Assembly: GCA_963695415.1 (NCBI GenBank)
Contig: CAVOGL010000005.1
Span: 1 to 64,000 of the forward strand
DNA: 64,000 bases
DNA from: CAVXWV01 sp963695415
Lineage (GTDB): Bacteria; Chloroflexota; Anaerolineae; Anaerolineales; UBA4823
Direction of reading: 5' to 3'
Part shown: positions 18,556-26,195 of the stretch, piece after piece
Layout of the letters: every line of letters starts with the position of its first letter
Numbering within the stretch: position 1 is the first letter of the stretch
Position numbers and translations under genes: made by a program
Notes under the pieces: generated by a model
Databases searched by the model: none
The model's input: the letters and a program-made list of their open reading frames with translations, nothing else
What the model was told of the DNA's origin: nothing

Positions 18556-19532
18556 TATTCTCTCTTGGTCGGAGCCGATCCGATCCTTCGAACTCGAATC
18601 GAGGCTCCCCCGTTGCAACTGAAGGTCTCAATCGCGCCCACATTCCCCTCGACCACCCAATAATTGATATCAGCAATGCCGAGATTATCGGGGTCGTTGA
18701 TGTCGTAGATCAGCTTCTGCCAGACGTTCTGAGGGGTGGTCTGTCCCGGACCCGGCTGTTCCGTGTTCAACTGTTCGATCGAAAAGCCGTGTTTGCCCGA
18801 AACGGTGACGTGATGCGGATTGCGGTACGCTCCCACGCGCGCAAATCGCGAGGCATGATGGGCGAAGACAAACTCCAGGCCGTTGATGTTGGAGGCCACC
18901 ACTATGTTGTCTGCATCGGTATGCTCGTTTACCAGGATGCCGGTATGGAAGCCGGTGACGATTACATTGCGCAGGATGGTCAGCGCGGCGTTATTACATG
19001 CCGGAGTTATGAGACCACGGGTGCCGTGGGTGGGGCGGGATGCCTGCACGTTGTAAACGCCCGTGTTGACAAACACGTTCTCGATCCGGCACTGCGACGC
19101 CCACTCAAGATCGATGCCGCCGATCACGGGGTCGTCGCTCGTTCTCACGTCCAGGTCTTTCAGCACAACATGAACTCTGGAGAAATGGCCCGGTCCGAGA
19201 CTCGGGGGCTCTGCACTGATGACCGCCGGGCCTGATGTGTACAAGCACTTGACGATGCTGTTGTGGCTGGGCAGTTCCGTACTGCCGATCGTCCCGAAAA
19301 CCGTTGTCGGCTGGCTCTCACCGACAATCTCTAGCGCGATCCAATTAGGCTTTGGAATGGCGGGGATGATGAACCGCCCGAGGTAGACGCCAGCTGGCAC
19401 ATAAATCCGACCGCCGCCGGCTTCGATCACCGCTTTCAGACAAGCCGAAAATGCCGCAGTGTTGTCCGTCTTGTCGTCGCCGACAGCCCCGTAGTTCTGA
19501 ACGTTGAACACCCGCCTTACACTTTCATTCAT
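18555..19532 (-). CDS. Pectate-lyase-superfamily (right-handed beta-helix) protein, cassette copy 2
   Basis: Intact 325 aa. The N-terminal VFNVQNYGAVGDDKTDNTAA is the usual entry motif of Pectate_lyase_3 / phage-tailspike-type beta helices. GGGRIYVPAGVYLGRFIIP and repeated short beta-turn segments (DNIVVASNINGLEFVF) follow. No signal peptide or lipobox, so the place of action is unclear. GTTAGGC then AAGGAGG precede the ATG and an attC overlaps the stop: a complete integron cassette. It is nearly identical to 6438-7414. Enzymatic activity is not established; a structural or glycan-binding role is also possible. Confidence 0.88.
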   Translation of the reverse strand: MNESVRRVFNVQNYGAVGDDKTDNTAAFSACLKAVIEAGGGRIYVPAGVYLGRFIIPAIPKPNWIALEIVGESQPTTVFGTIGSTELPSHNSIVKCLYTSGPAVISAEPPSLGPGHFSRVHVVLKDLDVRTSDDPVIGGIDLEWASQCRIENVFVNTGVYNVQASRPTHGTRGLITPACNNAALTILRNVIVTGFHTGILVNEHTDADNIVVASNINGLEFVFAHHASRFARVGAYRNPHHVTVSGKHGFSIEQLNTEQPGPGQTTPQNVWQKLIYDINDPDNLGIADINYWVVEGNVGAIETFSCNGGASIRVRRIGSAPTKRE

Positions 19533-19549
19533 CGTCTGGTTTCCTCCTT

Positions 19550-19679
19550 GCCTAACGGATGAGCTCAGCCGCAGCGCCGGGTGGGCGGAACCGCCACACT
19601 GAACAAGTATACCGACAAAGCCAAAGGGCCGCGATACAACGAGCGCCGAAGGCGCTGTCGGCTGCAGCGGGGGTTAGCC
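19550..19679 (-). other. Integron attC site upstream of pectate-lyase cassette copy 2
   Basis: On -: R'' GGCTAAC, then CCCCGCTGCAGCCG pairing imperfectly with CGGCGCTGCGGCTGAG, an inner hairpin AGCGCC-TTCG-GGCGCT, and R' GTTAGGC. About 130 bp, the long (VCR-like) class. It ends the cassette lying between it and the Cys-rich gene. Confidence 0.68.
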
Positions 19680-19800
19680 GCCATTTCCCACCAGCACGGC
19701 CCGCCGCTGCCCCCAATGCGTGCCATCCCGCCTTCCTTATCTCACCATGCGGCAGCCTGCACGTCCAACGGTATTTGCCGCTTGGTTAGCAATCAGAAGG
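19680..19800 (-). other. Candidate gene-less or micro-ORF cassette segment
   Basis: Between the stop of the Cys-rich gene and the attC at 19550-19679 there are further core-like heptamers on - (TGCTAAC at about 19792, GTTGGAC at about 19773). AAGGAAGG precedes an ATG at 19726 whose frame (MARIGGSGGPCWWEMAA) runs on into the attC. I see no convincing gene here. It may be the attC of the Cys-rich cassette plus a very small cassette. Confidence 0.35.
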
Positions 19801-19807
19801 TCGCCTG

Positions 19808-20885
19808 TTAAGCACCATCAAATAACACGTCCATAAACCCCAGCATCGCGATCATGTCGTCAACCAGACCGTCGCTCAGTGCGGTCCAACAATAGTTGTA
19901 TCCAGGAAAGTAAGGGCATAGACGCAGTTCCCTTCCATTATAGCTCACTGGCAGGTTAGCCAAGGGGCGTTTGCCCGTTTTGTCAGTCTGAACACAGTAC
20001 CGGCATCCATCACACTTTTTCGTGCGTGCGACTATAAAGCTCTGCACTCTAGCCGGTATGCTATCAAAGGCAGTTAGGATATCCTTCATGCGGGGAATGC
20101 ACAGCCCGAAAACCGGAGGGCTGTCCATAAGAACATCGTAACTGGCGGAAATCCCAGTGTGGCGAATGCCGTATTGGAAACCACCTTTCGTCGGCGGTTT
20201 ATCCTTGTGGGTCTTATAGTAGTCGAGCGTGAGGGTCCCGTCCCAGTTATCCATCCGGGTGTAGCCGTTCTCGATCAGATACCTCTCAAGCCTGCGGAAC
20301 GCCACCTCATTGCCTGAGAGCCGGGCGTATATATCTCTGGCGTAGGGATAGCCTTCGCGGAACAGGCACCGCGAAAAGTCCAGCAATGAAGCCTTGGGTC
20401 TCGTTGCCATCCAGGTCCAAGCCTGGAACATTTCAGCATAGTCGTCGTGACTTCAAAACGGTGCGATCCGACTCCGTCCTCTGGTGCAGCCCAAGCTGCT
20501 CAGACAGCAACTGGTGCCTTTTGTTTATCTTCACGGCCTCATCAACCACCAACGTATTCGTGTTCACTTGACCGGACTGCCCTACCTGAAAGAAAGTCAT
20601 CAGCAGCGCATCGACATTCTTGATAGCCTTGCGCATCAGCACTTTTAGTTTGGGCTTATTGTCTGCACCTTTGTTGAAACGACGGGTGTAGGCATCATCT
20701 TCGTGCAGAGTGCTGAACATCAACGTGGGCTGCTTGCTCAAACGCTGGTACAGCCCGTGCATGAATTGGTAGAACTGCTCCTGTGCCCTAATCCCAGGGC
20801 CACTTTCCGATGGCACAAAGGAGGGAAAGGTATCCAGATACGTATTGACTATGCGCTGTTCAAGGCACGCATACTTTTTCTTCAT
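19808..20885 (-). CDS. Cys-rich conserved hypothetical protein, cassette gene, one frameshift
   Basis: About 358 aa after correcting one base near 20445 (KSHDDYAEMFQAW at the junction). The N-terminal half is helical. The C-terminal half has a metal- or cluster-type motif KKCDGCRYCVQTDKTGKRP and later RLCPYFPGYNYCW, i.e. four to five conserved-looking Cys. AGGAGA precedes the ATG, and GTTAGCC of the cassette start lies 30 bp upstream, next to the attI-like segment, so this is the first cassette of platform 2. I do not recognise a function; from memory similar proteins occur in Firmicutes. Confidence 0.72.
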
Positions 20886-20929
20886 TCGCAAGTCTCCTGA
20901 GAACATTGATGGCGGCTAACTCGCGCTTC

Positions 20930-21060
20930 AGCGGATTGCATAACAGCTTATATACGATCCGCATAAACACCTATTCATTTAGGGTATTATACGGCACTCT
21001 ATTTTTATCGGGACAGAATTCCATCCTAATTTCTAACCTGGAAGGACTGTCAGGCTGCCA
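20930..21060. other. attI-like / intI promoter segment, copy 2
   Basis: Second copy of the conserved segment, close to identical with 7448-7577 over its first 90 bp. The cassette core is GTTAGCC (20920-20914 on -), and the candidate TATAAT on - is at 20991-20986. After GGAAGGACTGTCAGGCTGCC the sequence leaves the homology and no intI coding remains. The next 280 bp to the padR promoter contain nothing I can name. Confidence 0.7.
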
Positions 21061-21341
21061 GCCCCACAAACGAATTTCCAACCAAAATATTGGGACCTGA
21101 AATATCTGCGTTATGCAAAAGTTTATATAATTCATACGCAATCTGTCAACTCGTTCGTGGTCTTGGTTCGGAGTCACTCCAGCCATATTTAATCCATTAT
21201 TGAACTTTTGACATTTCGTGCCTCTGTTTCGGGTTATTTTTTTTTAATAAAGTCCGCCTTCATCTCATAATTGACCAAGCAACCTCAGACCTATTTCAAG
21301 ATTGGTTCTCATTTTCGTGAAGCAAAACCTAACAATTTATA

Positions 21342-21386
21342 TTGACAAACGGTATATCGCATGGTAATATATCGTCATTCGATATA
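21342..21386 (+). promoter_or_regulatory. padR promoter with overlapping palindromic operator
   Basis: A -35 TTGACA (21342-21347), a 17-bp spacer and a -10 TAATAT (21365-21370). An inverted repeat TATATCG-TCATT-CGATATA (21368-21386) overlaps the -10 and start point. Additional half sites GGTATATCGC (in the spacer) and GCGATATAGG (by the ribosome binding site) repeat the same core. This arrangement is expected for autorepression by the PadR protein encoded just downstream. Confidence 0.75.
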
Positions 21387-21409
21387 GCACCTGGCGATAT
21401 AGGAGAATA

Positions 21410-21727
21410 ATGGATAAAAATATCAACAAATATCTTCCACTCACTGAATCCACAGCTTACATTCTGCTGGCACTAAACACGCCACTTCACGGCTACGGCG
21501 TTATGCAAAAAGTGGAAGCAATGAGCGAAAACACAGTCAAAATAGGTCCTGGTACACTTTATGGTGCGTTCTCCACGCTTGAAAGTGAGGGGATGATTGT
21601 TAAAACTGGCGAAGAAGACCGCCGTAAATCTTATACTTTAACAGAAAAAGGCAAACAGGTGCTAAAGGAGCATATTCGACGGGTTGAAATCCTGATTCAA
21701 AATGGAGTAATTACAAAAGGTTGGTAG
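21410..21727 (+). CDS. PadR family transcriptional regulator
   Basis: 105 aa with the PadR winged-helix pattern: LTESTAYILLALNTPLHGYG, the IGPGTLYGAFSTLESEGMI recognition region, and EEDRRKSYTLTEKGKQVL for the wing. GGAG precedes the ATG. It is followed at 15 bp by a DUF2812 membrane protein, a common PadR partner. Likely represses its own operon through the TATATCG/CGATATA palindrome. The inducer is unknown. More AT-rich than its neighbours. Confidence 0.92.
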   Translation: MDKNINKYLPLTESTAYILLALNTPLHGYGVMQKVEAMSENTVKIGPGTLYGAFSTLESEGMIVKTGEEDRRKSYTLTEKGKQVLKEHIRRVEILIQNGVITKGW

Positions 21728-21742
21728 CATTAGGAGAAAACT

Positions 21743-22264
21743 ATGACAATAAAAAAGAAATTCCATTGGTTTTGGGCCTGGGACGATGAGAAAGAGGAAG
21801 TCTGGTTACATGAGATGTCAAAAAAAGGTTGGCATTTCAAATCAGTTAGTGTGCCCGGTAATTACATCTTTGAACAGGGAGAACCCTTTGATTATACTTA
21901 CAGGCTTGACTACTTAATTCACCGCAAGGATATGTCAAACTATCTGCAGCTATTTCAGGATGCAGGATGGAGTTACTTGGGTGAAATGGGCGGCTGGCAA
22001 TATTTTCGTAAAGAAGGATTACCTGGCGAAGTGCAAGAGATTTATAGTGATAAAGAGTCAAAAGCAAAGAAATACCAACGCTTAATGCTGTACCTGATCA
22101 TATTCTTTCCAATTTACTTAAACTTTGTTCTAATTCTCAGTCGAGATGAAGGTGGCATTATGCAAGTTATCACTTTCTTGATGTTTATCCTTATGTTGAT
22201 TTACGTTTATGCACTGGTTAGGCTGCTATATCGCATTACACAACTGAGAAAGAAAGCCTGGTGA
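21743..22264 (+). CDS. DUF2812 domain membrane protein
   Basis: 173 aa. The N-terminal soluble domain has WFWAWDDEKEEVWLHEMSKK, GWHFKSVSVPGNYIFEQGEP and DAGWSYLGEMGGWQYF, typical of DUF2812, followed by two transmembrane helices (about 112-132 and 138-160). AGGAGAAAACT precedes the ATG. Co-transcribed with padR. DUF2812 proteins are frequently paired with PadR; the mechanism is unknown. Confidence 0.88.
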   Translation: MTIKKKFHWFWAWDDEKEEVWLHEMSKKGWHFKSVSVPGNYIFEQGEPFDYTYRLDYLIHRKDMSNYLQLFQDAGWSYLGEMGGWQYFRKEGLPGEVQEIYSDKESKAKKYQRLMLYLIIFFPIYLNFVLILSRDEGGIMQVITFLMFILMLIYVYALVRLLYRITQLRKKAW

Positions 22265-22330
22265 TAGTTTTATTTTCTCGATTCTTGATGGAGCTTCGTC
22301 ACGCAACGTTCCGCATGAGCCGCCGGGAGA

Positions 22331-22474
22331 TTAACCTGTAACGGCATCGGAGCTTGCGACCATTTTCGCCGCATCAGTAACTGATATTTTTCCCGTGTCG
22401 ATCTCTACCTCGGCATCAAGATATGTGTTTGCCTCAACATGGTTCACCACCATTTCAGGCGGATATGGACTCAC
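22331..22474 (-). CDS. Short ORF, unknown function
   Basis: 47 codons from a GTG with GGAG upstream. The GTG overlaps the TGA of the corrected preceding gene (GTGA), suggesting translational coupling. The sequence (VVNHVEANTYLDAEVEIDTG ... DAAKMVASSDAVTG) is not recognised and may be the start of a truncated gene. Confidence 0.35.
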   Translation of the reverse strand: MSPYPPEMVVNHVEANTYLDAEVEIDTGKISVTDAAKMVASSDAVTG

Positions 22475-22981
22475 AGGAATTCTCCAATTGCGCGAGCGCG
22501 CTCAACTTGCCCCGGCACCCATTCTCTGAGATGAGTATCCCTCAAACAGCGCGTCTCTCCTTTCGGCGAAATTATTGCGACCCAGCGGTCCAGCCAAAGC
22601 AACCCCGAGATCGACAAACCCATCCTGCCCTAACGCCCTACCATCAATCCATCGATTGACGGTAACGATAGCAGCATCGCCATCAGCGGACTCATCCACT
22701 TCAAGGGCATACGCACCGTCTACCGTCTCATAGGGCGCTGGACAGATCACGAAGTTGCTGAGGTGCTTCAACCAGAACTGTTCAGAGAGGACCAGTCCGA
22801 TATCGGCTTGTGCGTCATGATGCACTTTGGCAAAGAACCTGTCCGATCCCGTCTTCAGCTTGTTTGAGGCGTTTGTGAAATCCTGCAGCATCTCAACCGT
22901 GGAACCATCCAGACCATAACCGCCAAGCGCCTGCTCTATGACTGATGTCCACTTACTCACAGGATTCCAAACGACCAGCAA
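22471..22981 (-). CDS. Hypothetical protein, probable C-terminal frameshift
   Basis: About 165 aa, soluble and GC-rich. As read, the frame ends YSSQRMGAGAS. A one-base shift near 22520 gives DTHLREWVPGQVERARAIGE and a TGA that overlaps the next short ORF's GTG. I favour that ending because it looks more protein-like. The 5' end is uncertain: TTG at 22981 or GTG at 22963. No family recognised. It follows the MDR gene on the same strand. Confidence 0.45.
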
Positions 22982-22998
22982 CAGCGGCGCTGCGCAGC

Positions 22999-23049
22999 GC
23001 CGTCCGCTGCATGACCATATTCGTCAGATCATCCGTCGTAGCGGACGGC
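22999..23049. repeat. Inverted repeat GCCGTCCGCT/AGCGGACGGC
   Basis: Perfect 10-bp arms with a 31-bp loop, next to another palindrome CGGCGCTGCGCAGCGCCG. It lies between the MDR gene and the hypothetical gene in a region with integron cassettes. It could be a degenerate attC, but clear R''/R' cores are missing. Confidence 0.45.
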
Positions 23050-23064
23050 ACTCTGCCAGGTTCA

Positions 23065-24054
23065 TCAAAGGTCCTTGACCCGCAATACGATCTTGCCCCG
23101 GGTATGACCTGTCTGAACCAGCTCGTGAGCCCGCCGGGCTTCCCGCAGGGGCAGGATCGTGCCCACATCGGGTCTCAGCTTGCCTTCGTCAACCAATCCT
23201 GCAATCCGATTCAGCACGTCATTGCCGGGCTGGGCACCCGCGTGTACGCCGCGCAGTCCGCGCCGGGCAGCGTCCGGACCGGGCGCCGGATGGGCGCAGA
23301 TCGAGACCTGAATCCCACCGTCCCTCAGAACCGCCCAGGAACGGGCTATTGTCTCCCGGGCGAGCACATCGGTGGCTTCGTCGGCTTCCCTGGGGATCGC
23401 GTCGATAACCACATCCACCTCCCGCGCAATCGACTCGAATGCGGTGGTCCGGTAGTCGATGAACACATCGATACCGAGCTCCCGGAGAAATGCTTCGTTG
23501 CCTGCCGACGCCGTGCCGATCACCTGGGCGCCGCGCCACTTTGCCAGCTGAACGGCGATGTGCCCGACACCACCGGCAGCCGCGTGGATGAGCACCTTCT
23601 GCCCGGCGACCAAACCCCCGACCTCGAACAAGGCATCCCAGGCGGTCAGGGCGGCGACCGGCAGGGCAGCCGCGTACAGGTGGTCCAGAGACGCCGGCTT
23701 CCGACCGAGGTTGTCGGCGGCTGCGACGACATATTCCGCATACCCACCACCTGACAGACCGAGCATGCCGTAGACCTCATCGCCCACCGCCAGTGCCGTG
23801 ACTTCGCCCCCAAGCTTCTCAACGATGCCGGAGACTTCGCAGCCGGGGATGAACGCGAAGGGTTTCTCCAGCCGGAAGCGCAGTCCGGCGCGTATCTGCC
23901 GGTCGGCAGGATTCACCCCGCCGGTGGACGGGCGGGACCTCGGCGACGGAGCGGACGCGGACCTCCCGCAGTGCGGCTCCGGCTCCGGGATTGGGGCATC
24001 CTCGTAGCAGAGCACCTCCGGGGTTCCGTAGTCGTGGATTCGTACAGCTTTCAT
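23065..24054 (-). CDS. MDR oxidoreductase (quinone oxidoreductase-like), GC-rich, possibly cassette-borne
   Basis: 329 aa. MKAVRIHDYGTPEVL, GCEVSGIVEKLG, GDEVYGMLG and the NADPH site LIHAAAGGVGHIAVQLAKW define a zinc-independent medium-chain reductase. Residues about 25-47 (PEPHCGRSASAPSPRS) do not fit the family and look like a segment read in the wrong frame between two compensating indels. GC content is higher than in most of the window, consistent with transfer. An attC-like site lies upstream at 24119-24238. Confidence 0.82.
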   Translation of the reverse strand: MKAVRIHDYGTPEVLCYEDAPIPEPEPHCGRSASAPSPRSRPSTGGVNPADRQIRAGLRFRLEKPFAFIPGCEVSGIVEKLGGEVTALAVGDEVYGMLGLSGGGYAEYVVAAADNLGRKPASLDHLYAAALPVAALTAWDALFEVGGLVAGQKVLIHAAAGGVGHIAVQLAKWRGAQVIGTASAGNEAFLRELGIDVFIDYRTTAFESIAREVDVVIDAIPREADEATDVLARETIARSWAVLRDGGIQVSICAHPAPGPDAARRGLRGVHAGAQPGNDVLNRIAGLVDEGKLRPDVGTILPLREARRAHELVQTGHTRGKIVLRVKDL

Positions 24055-24118
24055 AGTCTCTTTAATTATATCCTTGTCGATGGGAAACCCATAATCATCT
24101 TTCCGTCATTCCAGCTAT

Positions 24119-24238
24119 GCCTAAGGATTTGTTGAGCAGCCTTCATTTTGGCTCCAAGAACTGCTCAACCAGAGCCAAAGCTTGCATTTTGCGCACCGTC
24201 CTCCGCCCGTAGCAGGTCTGCTCTAACTTGGGTTAGGT
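24119..24238 (-). other. Integron attC site downstream of GNAT gene
   Basis: On -: R'' ACCTAAC, then arms around AGAGCAGACC / GCTGCTCAAC, an inner GGCTCTGGTTGAGCAG pairing, and R' CTTAGGC (first base off consensus). 120 bp. Its centre shares TTGGCTC ... CCAGAGCCAAAG with the attC at 27138-27264, showing that the two belong to one family. Confidence 0.6.
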
Positions 24239-24253
24239 CGCCCACAGAAAAGA

Positions 24254-24769
24254 TTATAGTTCCACAGTATGTTCCGCTGTAACCATAAACCCGTGTTTCT
24301 GATATAACTGGTAGGCTTTCATTTCCGGTTCAGTTCCCAGGGTCAGTGTTTTGCAGCCATTCTCTAATGCAATGTTCTTGATCCTGTTTAACATTGCTTT
24401 ACCTATTCCCCGATCTTGATATTCCGGTCGGATGCACATACAGCTTATGTGATAATTGCTCTCAAGATATGGCAATACAAAAGCAAACCCGATGAGTTCA
24501 TCCTTGATTTTATATGCAAACGAAGCTGGACAGCTAAGGATTTCAGGAAAACCAAGCTCCTCATCGTAATATCTTCTTCGCTCCCCTTCATTTTGTAGCT
24601 TGAAGAACTTTGCATCTCCCTCATCAAATCCATTGATATAGCATTCAAAAAGGGTTTCTGCGGCAATATTTCCGATTGGTTCAATCACAATACCACTCAT
24701 TGAAATATTTTCACGATATTGTTTCTGATCCAATTTGCAGGTCATCTCAACATATACAAACTTTGTCAT
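24254..24769 (-). CDS. GNAT family N-acetyltransferase, cassette gene
   Basis: 171 aa. The C-terminal half has CMCIRPEYQDRGIGKAMLNR (the R/QxxGxG/A acetyl-CoA motif) and TLGTEPEMKAYQLYQKHGF. AGGAGACAGA precedes the ATG. A GTTAGGC core on - (24860-24854) lies 85 bp upstream and an attC follows the stop, so this is a complete cassette of platform 3. The substrate is unknown. Confidence 0.86.
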   Translation of the reverse strand: MTKFVYVEMTCKLDQKQYRENISMSGIVIEPIGNIAAETLFECYINGFDEGDAKFFKLQNEGERRRYYDEELGFPEILSCPASFAYKIKDELIGFAFVLPYLESNYHISCMCIRPEYQDRGIGKAMLNRIKNIALENGCKTLTLGTEPEMKAYQLYQKHGFMVTAEHTVEL

Positions 24770-24853
24770 TCTGTCTCCTGTGGTATTAGCTATGCTATTC
24801 CTTTACCAATATCTAGAGTTCCAAGTTTAATCGAGAAGACTGTCCGTTCAGCA

Positions 24854-24948
24854 GCCTAACATTTAATTTGATTGCGGTTCGATTAATTATATATACCTGT
24901 GTATATTCACACAGGATTCCGCCTTGCCGCTCATATCTGCCGTTACGC
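24854..24948 (-). other. Candidate attC remnant before GNAT cassette
   Basis: On -: GCGTAAC (24948-24942) to GTTAGGC (24860-24854) with an internal hairpin CCTGTGT-6-ACACAGG. It overlaps the 3' edge of group II intron fragment 2, so what is seen may be a hybrid of intron and attC. Weakly supported apart from the good R' core. Confidence 0.4.
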
Positions 24949-25393
24949 TGGCTCTGTACCAGCGACCAGGTGAGACCTCCCCTGTTCCATTGCCTGCTTT
25001 CACAACATCCTGCACTCCCTACACCGGAGAAGCCTGCCCAGAGCAAAGCGAAGGGTTCCTCATGGCTGCTTTTCAGGGTCTTCACCGCTTCTTTTGCCTT
25101 CGCCATGCGTGACAGACCCGGCTCTCTCTTGCTCCCCTTTCGGGGCTAACATGTCGGTGCTGCCGTGCTTGCGTGCAAGCGCTGGCAAGACGCTTGCACA
25201 GCAAGACAATCACTTTATGTTACGGGCTGCTGTTTTGCTCTCCTTTCTCAGGAGGTTACAACGCTTCGACATAGCCAGTCACCCGGCTGCATCGGTTGCC
25301 TCCTGAACGGTGTGTGAAAGATCCCTGGCAGCCTGGCCCTTACCAGGACTGAACTTGAACCAGCAAGCAGACGATGACTTTTCCAGGACACAC
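24918..25393 (-). mobile_element. Group II intron 5' fragment, copy 2
   Basis: Begins on - with GTGTGTCC after the same GCCGCCCAACCCCGCATG seen at copy 1. About 470 bp are alignable with copy 1, with scattered substitutions and a shorter 16-bp repeat block. It stops just before the intron-encoded protein. The shared exon-side 18 bp, with different sequence beyond them, point to two insertions at the same target motif rather than duplication of a larger block. Confidence 0.52.
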
Positions 25394-25428
25394 CATGCGG
25401 GGTTGGGCGGCTTTTGTCCATAAAGTTA

Positions 25429-25617
25429 TCAAGAACGATTAGCGATTTTCCTTAACACAGCGAGACCACCAAAATATACAACTAAGCCTATTGCGATTCC
25501 AATACAAGATCCAGGATCGTTTCATACGTCAATCCCGATGAAAGCGGCAACGATTATGCCTACAAATATTGCTATCAAAGCCCAAATTCTGCGCAAGATG
25601 TTTGCAATCACGTACAT
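25429..25617 (-). pseudogene. Small two-helix membrane protein with in-frame stop
   Basis: TTGGAGG precedes an ATG. 31 codons (ANILRRIWALIAIFVGIIVA, one hydrophobic helix) end at a TGA at 25524-25522. The same frame then runs on for 30 codons with a second helix (CIGIAIGLVVYFGGLAVLRK). A point mutation or sequencing error at the TGA would restore a 62-aa protein. It is directly downstream of the TPR gene and just before the intron target motif. Confidence 0.5.
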
Positions 25618-25633
25618 GATAACCTCCAATCGC

Positions 25634-26178
25634 TCATCTTTTTAGATGTGGATAGCGTTTATATAGGACTTGCAAATCCATTTGTATTTGCGCCTTGCTT
25701 TGACTATCAGGATTGAGCGTCAAAGCATTTTCAAACCATCTAATGGCTTGGACAGCCGCTGTTTCAACCGTCAATCCAGTTCGGTCAATTGCTCCTTGCG
25801 AAAGCCTTTTGTCTATTTGGTCTTTGTTGGCAAAAAAGAGTTTCAGCAAATTCGCGACTTCATCTTCCTTATCTGACCAAGCGGCGCGTGTTATTAGGTT
25901 ATATGATGTAGCCAATGCGTAAACTGATCTTATATCCTTTGGTCGAATTTCAACACACTTTTGTGTTGCCAAAAGAGCCTCAGTGTAGTAACCCAACTGT
26001 TGGTATTTGTCTGCAAGTGAATAATAAATTACCCATTCATCAGGATGTTTCTTTTTTGCGCGCTCCGCCGCCGCTACGAACTCTTCTGGAGTGTATCTGG
26101 AAGGGTCGCTAATTCTTTGCCCACTGTTTGGGCAAGGCGGAAGCTATCGGTTAAGCCCCATCGAATTATATTTGCCAT
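25634..26178 (-). CDS. TPR-like protein, one frameshift
   Basis: About 181 aa. AAAGGAGC precedes the ATG (MANIIRWGLTDSFRLAQTVG). The frame is lost near 26110 and resumes as RYTPEEFVAAAERAKKKHPD. The body has TPR-type helices: EWVIYYSLADKYQQLGYYTE, ALLATQKCVEIRPKD, AIRWFENALTLNPDSQ. It probably mediates protein-protein contacts. Its upstream neighbour (18 bp) is another helical protein. No membrane segment. Confidence 0.68.
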
Positions 26179-26195
26179 TGCTTTGCTCCTTTGGC

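Noticed and set aside
18789..19235. Open frame on + inside the pectate-lyase-like gene
   Set aside because: Mirror frame of a clearly coding, duplicated gene; its counterpart at 6737-7117 exists only because the DNA is duplicated.
20971..21186. Frame on - (MAGVTPNQDHERVDRL) near attI copy 2
   Set aside because: Part overlaps the attI-like repeat, no good ribosome binding site and no recognisable family.
24813..25106. Frame on - with MAKAKEAVKTLKSSHEEPF
   Set aside because: Lies wholly inside the structured part of the group II intron fragment; the equivalent region of copy 1 has stops.
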